DNA of 64,000 nucleotides. Source: Vibrio penaeicida. Its GTDB lineage: Bacteria > Pseudomonadota > Gammaproteobacteria > Enterobacterales > Vibrionaceae. This document shows, in pieces, positions 1 through 8,030 of this stretch. The stretch is taken from the NCBI RefSeq assembly GCF_019977755.1, contig NZ_AP025144.1, positions 62,001 to 126,000 on the forward strand. Direction: 5' to 3'. Numbering within the stretch: position 1 is the first letter of the stretch; each line of letters begins with the position of its first letter. The notes beneath the pieces were generated by a model. The model was given only the letters and a program-made list of their open reading frames with translations. It was not told the origin of the DNA and ran no database searches. The translations under genes were made by a program, and so were the position numbers.

Positions 1-690
1 ACGCTAGAGCTGGTGTTCGGCGCAACGTTGATCATTATCTTCTGTTCGATCCCGTTAGGGGTCTATTCAGCAATTCATCCAAAGAGTTTTTTCACGAAAC
101 TGGTGATGGCAGGTAGTAGCGTTGGTATTTCTGTACCTGTTTTCCTAACCGCGATCATGCTGATGTACGTCTTCTCAATCGAGTTGGGATGGCTACCGTC
201 TTATGGGCGGGGCGAGACAGCAAACTGGTTAGGCTGGGATTCCGGTTACTTTACCCTCGATGGGCTGGCGCATTTGATTCTGCCATGTGTGGCTTTGTCT
301 TCCATTATGTTGCCACTCTTTATCCGCTTAGTTCGCTCAGAAATGCTAGAAGTGCTGAGTTCTGAGTACATTAAGTTTGGTAAAGCAAAAGGGCTAGCGC
401 TGAACAAAATCTATTACCAGCACGCATTGAAAAACACTATGTTACCGGTACTGACGGTAGGTGGTGTTCAAATCGGTACTATGGTGGCCTATACCATTCT
501 TACCGAAACGGTTTTCCAATGGCCAGGTACTGGCTTCCTTTTCCTAGAAGCGATTAACCGCGTAGATACGCCACTTATCACAGCATATGTGATTTTTGTT
601 GGGCTGATTTTCGTGGTAACGAACACCATTGTTGATTTGCTGTACGGCATCATCAACCCAACGGTAGACCTAACTGGAAAGGGAGCATAA
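1..690 (+). CDS. ABC transporter permease, DppB/OppB type (5' end outside window)
   Basis: Inner-membrane permease subunit of a peptide/nickel-type ABC importer. The reading frame is open from the first base, so the N-terminus lies upstream of the window. Several hydrophobic segments are visible, and the EAA loop typical of binding-protein-dependent permeases is seen around 'EYIKFGKAKGL', where the ATPase docks. The C-terminus ends with the usual '(N)P(T)VDL' style tail. The stop is 2 nt before the next permease gene, so the two are co-transcribed and should form a heterodimeric channel. The substrate cannot be told from the permease alone; oligopeptide, dipeptide or antimicrobial peptide (Sap-like) uptake are all possible. 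Confidence 0.9.
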   Translation, partial: TLELVFGATLIIIFCSIPLGVYSAIHPKSFFTKLVMAGSSVGISVPVFLTAIMLMYVFSIELGWLPSYGRGETANWLGWDSGYFTLDGLAHLILPCVALSSIMLPLFIRLVRSEMLEVLSSEYIKFGKAKGLALNKIYYQHALKNTMLPVLTVGGVQIGTMVAYTILTETVFQWPGTGFLFLEAINRVDTPLITAYVIFVGLIFVVTNTIVDLLYGIINPTVDLTGKGA

Positions 691-692
691 TC

Positions 693-1631
693 ATGACTAC
701 TTCTACTGCCGTTCCTTCTCGTTGGGAGCGATTTAAAAACTCGGACTTTTTGTACTACTTCCGTAGAGACAAAGTCGCGATGTTCAGCTTTGCCGTATTT
801 ATGCTGTTTTTGGTAATGGCTTTAGCTGCACCATTGATTGCGCCATCGGATCCCTATGATTTGTCATCGATTGACATCATGGATTCAGAGCTGCCTCCAT
901 CATGGATGGAAGACGGCGATGAGCGCTTTGTTTTAGGCACCGATGAACAAGGGCGTGACATCTTTTCGACCATTTTGTATGGATCTCGCCTTTCATTGAC
1001 TATCGGTTTCCTTGCGGTTGGCTTACAGCTTTTCTTGGGCATCATTATTGGTCTATCTGCGGGTTATTTTGGTGGTCGCGTTGATAGCTTCTTAATGCGT
1101 TTTGCCGACGTGCAGTTGTCGTTCTCAACCATGATGGTGGCAATCATTGTTTCCGCCATCTTCAAAGCCAGTTTTGGTAGCGATTTTTACGCTCAATATG
1201 CGGTAGTGATGCTGGTGGTGATCATCGGTGTGGCTGAATGGCCTCAGTATGCGCGTACGATTCGTGCATCGGTACTGGCGGAAAAGAAGAAAGAATATGT
1301 TGAGGCAGCACGAGTCATGGGCTTCAAATCCCCAAGAATCATGTTCCGTCACATTCTTCCAAACTGCTTGTCACCTATTTTGGTTATCTCAACGGTACAG
1401 GTGGCAAACGCCATCATGTCAGAGGCGGCACTTTCTTTCCTAGGATTGGGGTTACCTGTCGATCAGCCATCATTAGGAGCGCTGATTAGTATCGGATTTG
1501 ACTACATATTCTCTGGTGCTTGGTGGATTACCGCATTCCCAGGATTGGTACTGGTTACATTGGTTTTGGTTATCAACTTGCTTGGTGATTGGTTACGAGA
1601 TGTATTTAACCCGAAAATCTATAAAGGGTGA
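693..1631 (+). CDS. ABC transporter permease, DppC/OppC type
   Basis: Second permease of the same importer, 312 aa. It carries the OppC N-terminal extension (one membrane segment near residues 28-50), a periplasmic loop with 'LGTDEQGRDIFSTILYGSR', the family signature, and an EAA loop at 'EYVEAARVMGF'. The ATG is 2 nt after the previous stop. No ATPase or binding-protein gene follows; the operon ends here at a hairpin, so these must be encoded upstream or elsewhere. Substrate unknown. Confidence 0.92.
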   Translation: MTTSTAVPSRWERFKNSDFLYYFRRDKVAMFSFAVFMLFLVMALAAPLIAPSDPYDLSSIDIMDSELPPSWMEDGDERFVLGTDEQGRDIFSTILYGSRLSLTIGFLAVGLQLFLGIIIGLSAGYFGGRVDSFLMRFADVQLSFSTMMVAIIVSAIFKASFGSDFYAQYAVVMLVVIIGVAEWPQYARTIRASVLAEKKKEYVEAARVMGFKSPRIMFRHILPNCLSPILVISTVQVANAIMSEAALSFLGLGLPVDQPSLGALISIGFDYIFSGAWWITAFPGLVLVTLVLVINLLGDWLRDVFNPKIYKG

Positions 1632-1672
1632 TCCAATACCATTGATTTCCAATCGGAAATATTCATAAACTT

Positions 1673-1702
1673 AAGAGCCGGCGTAAAGCGGGCTCTTTTT
1701 TT
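1673..1702 (+). terminator. Rho-independent terminator of the permease operon
   Basis: Stem AAGAGCC (1673-1679) pairs with GGCTCTT (1691-1697), followed by a run of T. It lies about 40 nt after the dppC-like stop. Confidence 0.85.
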
Positions 1703-1758
1703 GCATTCACCTTTCTTTGCATTACATGGTTATTGGGGGCAATGTGTGGAGTAAGTTT

Positions 1759-2718
1759 ATGGACACAAAACCGACAGTAAAAACGGTAACAGTATTGGCT
1801 GGCTTACTGCTTGTAATGGTAAGTGCGATTAGACCTGCTCAGGCCGACGAATACTTGTGTGATGCCACTCAGGCTTCTACAAACGAGTTGCCCATCCTTA
1901 AGGCAGAATGCCCAATTGGAGAGGGGCTTTGGGGAAAACGCGGTCCTTCTCGAAGTGCTGAATTGTTCTGGATCCAGTGTGGAATCTTAGACAAACCTTT
2001 GCCACTAAGGCATGCCAAAAAATTGTATCAATCAATATCGACAGACGTTTGGATGATGCGTTATGGCAAGGAATACCGCTGTTTGATCGGTCCATACGAC
2101 GATTACGCCATGGCGTTAAAAGAGTGGCGACAAGTGCGTAAAATCCCAAAATACAGCGATGCGTTTATCCGAGAAATTAAAAATGATGCGACAGCTGTAC
2201 CTGCAAAACCAACATCGACAAAGCCAGCACCTATAAAACCGGCGCCAGTTAAAGCAGAACCGGTTCCGCCTTCGAAACCTGTTGCTCAGGTATCGACTCC
2301 TGCACCTGTTTCTACACCAGCTCCTATTCCTGAAGCAGTCGTTCTCGCAACGCCTCCACAGTCAACGGCTGCTAAAGCGTCGGAAATGGACATCATTGTG
2401 AGAAGACAGGCGAAGCTAGGCGATAAAACTTACGCTATTCCATTTATTCGTGATTACGAACACTTCTATATGGAAAGCGAAAAGCCATGGAACCGTATGG
2501 ATTATGATTCAGCAACTGAGGTGTGCGGTCTTTTGGGTATGCGTTTAGCGACACAAAAAGAGTGGAAAGGCATATTGGAATCTAATGAATTATCCCGCTC
2601 GAAATGGCCGTTGCATTTACCTTACTGGGGGATTAGCCAACAAGGGTTCTTTACCAGTGGTAAAGTCACCCAGTTGAAAGGCTCGTCATTGTTGAATGTG
2701 TTGTGCATTCAGCCTTAA
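1759..2718 (+). CDS. Exported SPOR-like domain protein with proline-rich linker
   Basis: 319-aa exported protein of unknown role. An upstream in-frame ATG exists at 1717, but GGAG at 1748-1751 places the start at 1759, which also puts the signal peptide at the very N-terminus (hydrophobic run ending '...RPAQA', cleavage before DEY). Residues of about 60-145 resemble a SPOR-type fold ('FWIQCG', 'YRCLIGPYDDYAMALKEW'), a peptidoglycan-binding module. Then comes a low-complexity Pro/Ala/Lys linker (about 150-210) and a C-terminal domain of about 95 residues with paired cysteines. A cell-envelope or septal role is inferred from the SPOR resemblance only. The 3' end overlaps the convergent PAP2 gene by 53 bp. 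Confidence 0.75.
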   Translation: MDTKPTVKTVTVLAGLLLVMVSAIRPAQADEYLCDATQASTNELPILKAECPIGEGLWGKRGPSRSAELFWIQCGILDKPLPLRHAKKLYQSISTDVWMMRYGKEYRCLIGPYDDYAMALKEWRQVRKIPKYSDAFIREIKNDATAVPAKPTSTKPAPIKPAPVKAEPVPPSKPVAQVSTPAPVSTPAPIPEAVVLATPPQSTAAKASEMDIIVRRQAKLGDKTYAIPFIRDYEHFYMESEKPWNRMDYDSATEVCGLLGMRLATQKEWKGILESNELSRSKWPLHLPYWGISQQGFFTSGKVTQLKGSSLLNVLCIQP

Positions 2719-3214
2719 AAGCGCACTTGCGCCGTAAAACCGTGATGGAGTACCCTAGCTCTGTCACGGCATATTGAACGCCCGTCGCCAATGCCATACC
2801 CGCAATAACATCTCGCCAATAGTGATGGTTTGCATCAACTCTCGAGTACCCAACTAACGCCGCCGCACCGTACGCTGGAATGCCATAAGCGGAGCCATAT
2901 CGGAATTGCAAATACGCAGCACCTTGAGTTGCAGCAGAGGTGTGCCCAGAAGGAAAGGAGTGGTCGCCGCCATTGGGGCGCTCAGCATTGACAGCAAACT
3001 TAATAGAATGGGTTGCGAGTGCATTGTACAGTGCCCCTTCAGTAAGCTGAATGAGCCCTTCCGTGTCCTCTTTGTACCAAGAAATCATAGCCGCAGTCAG
3101 CGGTATTCCGATTTGCGCGATGTCGCCGTACGTTTCTAACGCTTCATTTTTTGCTTGGGCTTGAAAGGTAGCCAAAGAAGAGACCATCACAGCCAAAGGT
3201 AAAGATATTTTCAT
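2666..3214 (-). CDS. PAP2-family phosphatase, exported
   Basis: 182-aa phosphatidic-acid-phosphatase type 2 enzyme. All three motifs of the family are present: K-x6-RP ('KFAVNAERP'), 'PSGH' and 'SR-x5-H-x3-D' ('SRVDANHHYWRD'), giving the catalytic histidines. A signal-like hydrophobic N-terminus ('...ATFQAQA') suggests a periplasmic or membrane-anchored position, where such enzymes dephosphorylate lipid phosphates such as undecaprenyl pyrophosphate or PGP. No strong ribosome binding site precedes the ATG. The last ~18 codons run antisense into the end of the neighbouring SPOR-like gene, so the C-terminal tail may be an extension particular to this strain. Confidence 0.85.
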   Translation of the reverse strand: MKISLPLAVMVSSLATFQAQAKNEALETYGDIAQIGIPLTAAMISWYKEDTEGLIQLTEGALYNALATHSIKFAVNAERPNGGDHSFPSGHTSAATQGAAYLQFRYGSAYGIPAYGAAALVGYSRVDANHHYWRDVIAGMALATGVQYAVTELGYSITVLRRKCAFKAECTTHSTMTSLSTG

Positions 3215-3379
3215 GTGTAAACTGCGTAAAGGGAATTGGCGATAGTCTACCGGAAATCGCTAGCCTAAGGCGCTGATTTGACGAAATGAAACATTTTTCT
3301 TGGGTTAGAGTGAAGGGGTTGTTTTCCAATTTTGAAAGGGAGGAAAGCCATGACCGACTTTCCTTTTTTACTGCAGGGG

Positions 3380-4000
3380 TTAAAGCTCAAGTTGTTTGCG
3401 CAAGTTGGCAAAGTACTCTTCATTCAATTCAATTTTCAGCGCGACTGAGCGTGAACCACCTAGGTCGACTGATTTACCCAGACCAAAGCGAGCCGTTTTT
3501 ACGTTCATTTTTCGAAGGTAGCGCTCAATAGATGCTGTCGTTACAAAAACAAACTGCGTTGCTCCACCTTTTACCGCGAGCTCTCCTGCTTGCAACAACA
3601 AATCAAACGTGATTTTGCTTATGCCTTGAGAGTTGTGGTTGCGATCTGAAGTATCGACACCAAAACGGCTGATCTCCCAAACCTTATCGGTTGTCGGAGC
3701 TGCTTCACCCTGAAGTAATTGCGGGAAGGTATCGCGCAGCATGTAGAAGCCCGAACAAGGCAATAAACGCAAACAACCATTGATGTTGTCTTGAGCATCT
3801 TTCGAGTTCACGTAGATTGGGTTCAACTGGTCATACTCATCCATTTCCTGACCTGTGTTATCCACTTTCACATCCCATTTTAGCCGCGCAGAAAAGACAG
3901 ACGTTCGAAAGCGGAATAGCTCACGACGATTTGCTGTTGCCATATTAGCGGCTTGCGTGCTCGAACATGATGTTTGGTAGTGTGAAAGTAGCGCAGTCAT
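3380..4000 (-). CDS. LuxI-family acyl-homoserine-lactone synthase
   Basis: 206-aa autoinducer synthase that makes an N-acyl-homoserine lactone from SAM and an acyl carrier. The conserved LuxI residues are readable: the N-terminal R-x-R-x3-F ('LFRFRTSVF'), the W of 'RLKWDVK', E/D/D in 'QEMDEYD', R in 'CLRLLP', F in 'LRDTFPQLL', and E and R in 'WEISRFGVD'. AGGGA lies about 9 nt before the ATG. The N-terminus is about 10 residues longer than in V. fischeri LuxI, and Met20 could be an alternative start. It is the LuxI type, not the LuxM/AinS type also found in vibrios. It diverges from gene 4157-4558 with a dyad between them, and its likely receptor is the LuxR protein 14 kb away at the other end of the island. 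The acyl chain cannot be read from sequence. Confidence 0.93.
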   Translation of the reverse strand: MTALLSHYQTSCSSTQAANMATANRRELFRFRTSVFSARLKWDVKVDNTGQEMDEYDQLNPIYVNSKDAQDNINGCLRLLPCSGFYMLRDTFPQLLQGEAAPTTDKVWEISRFGVDTSDRNHNSQGISKITFDLLLQAGELAVKGGATQFVFVTTASIERYLRKMNVKTARFGLGKSVDLGGSRSVALKIELNEEYFANLRKQLEL

Positions 4001-4079
4001 TGTTTTCGTCCCTGATTAACCGTTGTGCGTTCATCGTACTGCGCATCGCTTAATTGCACAGCTACCTAATCTGTTAGTT

Positions 4080-4105
4080 GGTACCTATCATTTTCGATAG
4101 TTACC
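4080..4105. promoter_or_regulatory. lux-box-like dyad between luxI-type gene and 4157 gene
   Basis: GGTACCTATC (4080-4089), spacer ATTTTC, then GATAGTTACC (4096-4105); the arms match at 9 of 10 positions. The inner 20 bp (4083-4102) has the length and symmetry of a lux box, the binding site of LuxR-AHL dimers. It lies 80 bp upstream of the luxI-type start and 52 bp upstream of the divergent gene. Binding is inferred. Confidence 0.6.
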
Positions 4106-4156
4106 AATGTCGAAAAAATAGACGAAGATGTAACAAATTGAACTTTTGGGCTGCGT

Positions 4157-4558
4157 ATGCAAGACATTTATATCCTAAACCACACTAAGGTTTTAGAAGG
4201 ATTACCTTTAAACAAACCCAACCCAATGGCGGTTGTGCTGACTGAAAATGGACGCTATGCCGGTGAGTTTTGGGGGCAATATGCATGGAAAAACACAGTC
4301 GCCCATTTGAATGTGGTGCAGCTGGATTCCTTTTCGGTGTACGTCAATCGTTACCCGTCGGATGATGAATGGGAAGAGTTCATCAAAGTTTTGGATCTGA
4401 GCCCGACAAAGCTGGTGGTGTGCGATCAAGCGAGCAATCCAAAATGCATTTCCGCCATTAAAGAAAAAGGCATTACTTTTGAAAATATGGCGATCAACTT
4501 TAGCAAGATGAGACCAGGTCTCTTGTCTTCCCCTCGGTATTTCCAACGGTTAATTTAA
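4157..4558 (+). CDS. Hypothetical protein, divergent from the AHL synthase
   Basis: 133 aa, not recognised. It is a soluble mixed alpha/beta protein without signal peptide or membrane segment, with two Cys near the middle ('VVCDQASNPKCI'). The ribosome binding site is weak. It is the first + strand gene of the island, 132 bp ahead of the N-hydroxylase operon, and faces the AHL synthase across the lux-box-like dyad. Codon use and sense-strand openness support it being real. Its position suggests quorum control and a possible part in the pathway that follows, but nothing in the sequence gives a function. Confidence 0.6.
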   Translation: MQDIYILNHTKVLEGLPLNKPNPMAVVLTENGRYAGEFWGQYAWKNTVAHLNVVQLDSFSVYVNRYPSDDEWEEFIKVLDLSPTKLVVCDQASNPKCISAIKEKGITFENMAINFSKMRPGLLSSPRYFQRLI

Positions 4559-4690
4559 TTGAGAAAAATATAACCAAGTATCTAAAGGTTATTTTAGGAA
4601 AATAAAAGTAAATACGTTTTTAATTATTTCTCTCGGATTAGAGAAATAATTAAAGCGTAATTTCAGGAAGTAATATAAAGGAATAATAAA

Positions 4691-5992
4691 ATGATTTATG
4701 ACGTTATTGGTATAGGTTTTACCGCTAACTTGGCAATTGCCGCAACGATTGAAGAGCAAGGGTTTAATGAACAGTCGACCCATTTATTTATTGAAAGTAA
4801 GTCAGAGTTTGATTGGCATCCAGGTATGTTAATTGAAGGTGCAAGAATGCAAATTTCTTATCACAAAGACTTAGCGACAATGCGCTCACCAACCAGCAAG
4901 TTTACTTTCTTAAATTACCTTGATGAATGTGGAAGACTGGAAAGCTTTGTTAACCTGCAAGAATTCTATCCGACACGTCATGAATATCGCGATTACTTAA
5001 AATGGGCAGCAAATCAGCTTAAAGGTTACGTGAATTACGGTGAGAAGGTGGTGGATATCACTCCTGTGATGAATGGTAATGACGAAGTGAGCTATATCAA
5101 CGTTCACACGGTCAACGCTGAAGGAAAGAAAGCACGATACCAAGCGAAAAATATCATTACTTCATCGGGCTTAGTGCCAAAGCTGCCAGAAGGCATCCAT
5201 GCCAGCGCCAGTCAAAATGCCTATCATTCCTCGCAATTCTTACCCAGTTTGGAGAACAAGTTCTCAGATACGTCGTTCCCATGGGAGTTTCTTGTTGTAG
5301 GTTCCGGCCAAAGTGCGGCAGAAATTACTAAGCATTTACTCAACCATTACCCAAATGCGACCGTTAATTCGACGATCCGAGAATATGCGTATAAGCCAGC
5401 CGACAGCAGTGAATTTGTAAATGAAATCTTTGCCTACAGCACGATTGATGATTTTTACAAACTGGAAGCGAATGACAAACAGCGAATCATCAATAAATAC
5501 AAAGACACCAATTATTCTTGTATCGATCCACCATTAATTCGAGAGCTGTATCAAATGAAATACGATATGAGCGTTTCCGGTGACGAGCGATTTAAATTAA
5601 ATAATTTCCAAGAATTAAAAGAAATTAAACACACGCCAAATATGTACCATGTTGGTACGGCTTATTTTGAAAATACCAACACCAAAGAGCAAACCGAAGT
5701 GCCTTATCACGGCGTGTTTTTAGCAACAGGCTACCATGATAGAAATAACCTAGATCTCACTCAAAAGTTGTTTGATTGGTTTGAAAAAGATGAATTAGGT
5801 CGACCAAAGCTCACTCGCCAATACCAAGTGAAAACGTCGGATAAATGCCATGCTGGCATCTTTATGATTGGCAACAATGAACACAGCCACGGTCTTAGTG
5901 ACACCTTGCTCTCGATTCTGCCAGAAAGAGCAATGGACATTATGAACGAAATAAATAGCGCCAAACCGAATTACAACATTAAAGCGGCGTAA
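4691..5992 (+). CDS. Lysine/ornithine N-monooxygenase family enzyme (Spb38/Tri26-like)
   Basis: 433-aa flavin- and NADPH-dependent N-hydroxylase of the IucD/PvdA/SidA family. The FAD site is the degenerate 'GIGFTAN' at residues 7-13, followed by the family block 'MQISYHKDLATMRSPTSKF' (53-71). The NADPH site is 'VVGSGQSAAE' (202-211), and 'ATGYHDRN' lies near the C-terminus. AAGGAA precedes the ATG. In siderophore loci this enzyme feeds an acylase and NRPS or NIS synthetase, none of which is here. The next gene is a cupin-MetRS fusion, the arrangement of hydrazine pathways (s56-p1 Spb38-Spb40, triacsin Tri26-Tri28), so N6-hydroxylysine (possibly N5-hydroxyornithine) is the predicted product. 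Pairing and order make this more likely than a siderophore role. Confidence 0.88.
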   Translation: MIYDVIGIGFTANLAIAATIEEQGFNEQSTHLFIESKSEFDWHPGMLIEGARMQISYHKDLATMRSPTSKFTFLNYLDECGRLESFVNLQEFYPTRHEYRDYLKWAANQLKGYVNYGEKVVDITPVMNGNDEVSYINVHTVNAEGKKARYQAKNIITSSGLVPKLPEGIHASASQNAYHSSQFLPSLENKFSDTSFPWEFLVVGSGQSAAEITKHLLNHYPNATVNSTIREYAYKPADSSEFVNEIFAYSTIDDFYKLEANDKQRIINKYKDTNYSCIDPPLIRELYQMKYDMSVSGDERFKLNNFQELKEIKHTPNMYHVGTAYFENTNTKEQTEVPYHGVFLATGYHDRNNLDLTQKLFDWFEKDELGRPKLTRQYQVKTSDKCHAGIFMIGNNEHSHGLSDTLLSILPERAMDIMNEINSAKPNYNIKAA

Positions 5993-6020
5993 TGATTGTC
6001 TGTCTGTTCATTGGAGATCT

Positions 6021-8030
6021 GTGAGTATTATGAAAAAAGCAAAATTAACGGAAGAATTCCGAGCCTATGGGTTGAGCTGTACGAAGCTGTTTCCCGTGGA
6101 TTCCTTTCCTGCAAAAACGCCTTTTGGTTCGATGGTTTGCCGATTAAGTGCGGGTGAATCGTCTACGCCCCATAACCATCATGAATTTGAAGTTTTTCGA
6201 ATTCTAGAAGGCAAAGGTACGGTCACATCTGGCTCACATACTATTGAAGTAGAAGCCGGCGAAATTGTGTATTTGGATGCGTTTGACTCACATTACGTGA
6301 CCAATACGTCTCGCTTGTCGGAGTTGGTATTTGAGGCGACGTGGTGGGAAGACCTAACGAAATTACCGAAGACTCAAAGAAAGCTGCCTGCAAAGCACTT
6401 GGTTACAGCAACACCACCGACGCCTAATGGTGATTTGCATGTCGGGCACCTATCGGGGCCATTTTTAGCCGCCGATATTTATAAGCGTTTCTTAACCATG
6501 AATGATGCCGAAGGGCATTACCTAACAGGTGTTGATACCAATCAAACCTATGTTGAGCTCAAAGCCGTGAAGTCGGACATTTCACCTCAACAAGTGGATA
6601 AGAGTTTTGGTGAACAAATTCATCAAACCTTAGCTAAAGCAGGTGTAACGCCAGACGCTTACTACCATCCCGCCAATATTGATAACTACAACCAACAGGT
6701 TCAGACTTTTTTCCAAACGTTGCTCGATAGGGATCTGCTGGTTTTAAAAGAGTCGGATGCGCTCTTTTGTGCAGATTACGGCAATTACCTGCACGAGGCG
6801 TGGGTGAGTGGGGAATGTTCTTACTGTGGTTCGGGCTCTGATGGCAATGCTTGTGAGCAGTGTGGAAGACCAAACAATGTCACCGATCTAAAGAACCCAA
6901 AAACGAAATTAACGGGTCGAGATCCTAAACAAGGCACCGTTAAACAATTTGTATTCCCGCTATCTCGATTTGAAAGCCGACTTAAGGAATATTACTCGCG
7001 TGTTGAAATGACGCCACATATTTCCATGTTGGTTCATCAAATGCTGGAAGATGGGTTACCGGATATTCCCATTACTCACCAATCAAGCTGGGGTGTCCCA
7101 GTTCCGGTGAAAGGGTTTGAAGACCAGATTATTTATGTGTGGGCTGAAATGGTCGTGGGCTACTTGATTGGCTCGGCTCAAGTGTTTGATGGTTCTGATC
7201 AAGCACGCCCGTATCATCAGTGGGTTGATGACGGAACATCGTTAGCGCAGTTCTTTGGTTTTGATAATAGCTGGTACCACGCTGTCCTTTTCCCAGCGTT
7301 ATTCATGGCATTAAACGATACGCCTAAATTGGCAGACAAGTTCGTCACGAATGAGTTTTTACTACTCGATGGTTCCAAGTTTTCGACCAGCCGAAATCAC
7401 CTTATTTGGGCAAAAGACCTACTTGAAAGCCATGACAAAGAAGCGGTGAGATTGTATTTGGCTCTGGTTCGCCCAGAAACCAGCCAAACTAACTTTGAGA
7501 GTAAAGGCTTCGAGCGCTGGTATGAACAGACTTTACTTGGGTCATGGCAAAGTACGATTAACGACGTTTTAAGCGAAGTTTCGCTTCAGTTTGACGGAAA
7601 TATTCCAAACCCAGGTGGCTGGAGCTCAGATCACCAGTTGTTCTTCAATCAAATGAGCCATGAGCTCGATGCCGCTTACAACCATTTCAACAGTGCGAGT
7701 TTTTCGACCAGTAGTGTCATGCAAGGCGCGGATAATATGTTCCGCAGTTTGGCTCGTTTGATGACACTGGATACGCACTTAAAAGAAAGTGACGTGTTTT
7801 ACGACACGCTTCGTACATCGGTAGCGATAAAAGTCGCAGGGCTAAAAACCATAGCGACAGTGCTTTCGCCGATTGCTCCAGAATTTGCTCAAAAACTGTG
7901 GCGTGCCATTGGGCTATCGGGTTCACCTGTTTGGGCAGACAGCCCTTCGTTTGCGGATGAAGGTGCAAAAATCCAACCTGTTAACCGCGAATGGTTTCCT
8001 AGCTTGGAGGGTGCGCGCGGTGGCGAATAA
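6021..8030 (+). CDS. Cupin-methionyl-tRNA-synthetase-like fusion, predicted hydrazine synthetase
   Basis: 669-aa two-domain protein. Residues of about 30-110 form a cupin with metal-ligand-like His51, His53, His54 and His91. Residues of about 125-669 form a class I MetRS-like ligase with the HIGH-type 'HVGH' (140-143), a zinc knuckle of C266, C269, C278 and C281, and a KMSKS-type 'KFSTS' (453-457). This exact fusion is known from Spb40 and Tri28, where the MetRS-like domain activates an amino acid (glycine) and joins it to N6-hydroxylysine, and the cupin rearranges the ester to an N-N bond. It is not housekeeping MetRS because of the cupin and the context. Start: GTG at 6021 has GGAG 4 nt upstream; ATG at 6030 is the alternative. 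The last 11 nt overlap the next gene. Confidence 0.9.
   Translation: MSIMKKAKLTEEFRAYGLSCTKLFPVDSFPAKTPFGSMVCRLSAGESSTPHNHHEFEVFRILEGKGTVTSGSHTIEVEAGEIVYLDAFDSHYVTNTSRLSELVFEATWWEDLTKLPKTQRKLPAKHLVTATPPTPNGDLHVGHLSGPFLAADIYKRFLTMNDAEGHYLTGVDTNQTYVELKAVKSDISPQQVDKSFGEQIHQTLAKAGVTPDAYYHPANIDNYNQQVQTFFQTLLDRDLLVLKESDALFCADYGNYLHEAWVSGECSYCGSGSDGNACEQCGRPNNVTDLKNPKTKLTGRDPKQGTVKQFVFPLSRFESRLKEYYSRVEMTPHISMLVHQMLEDGLPDIPITHQSSWGVPVPVKGFEDQIIYVWAEMVVGYLIGSAQVFDGSDQARPYHQWVDDGTSLAQFFGFDNSWYHAVLFPALFMALNDTPKLADKFVTNEFLLLDGSKFSTSRNHLIWAKDLLESHDKEAVRLYLALVRPETSQTNFESKGFERWYEQTLLGSWQSTINDVLSEVSLQFDGNIPNPGGWSSDHQLFFNQMSHELDAAYNHFNSASFSTSSVMQGADNMFRSLARLMTLDTHLKESDVFYDTLRTSVAIKVAGLKTIATVLSPIAPEFAQKLWRAIGLSGSPVWADSPSFADEGAKIQPVNREWFPSLEGARGGE

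Noticed and set aside
4691-5992. Hydroxamate siderophore gene
   Set aside because: No acyltransferase, siderophore synthetase, TonB receptor or Fur-like box was seen nearby.
6021-8030. Second housekeeping methionyl-tRNA synthetase
   Set aside because: The N-terminal cupin, the altered HIGH and KMSKS motifs and the operon partners fit a hydrazine synthetase much better.
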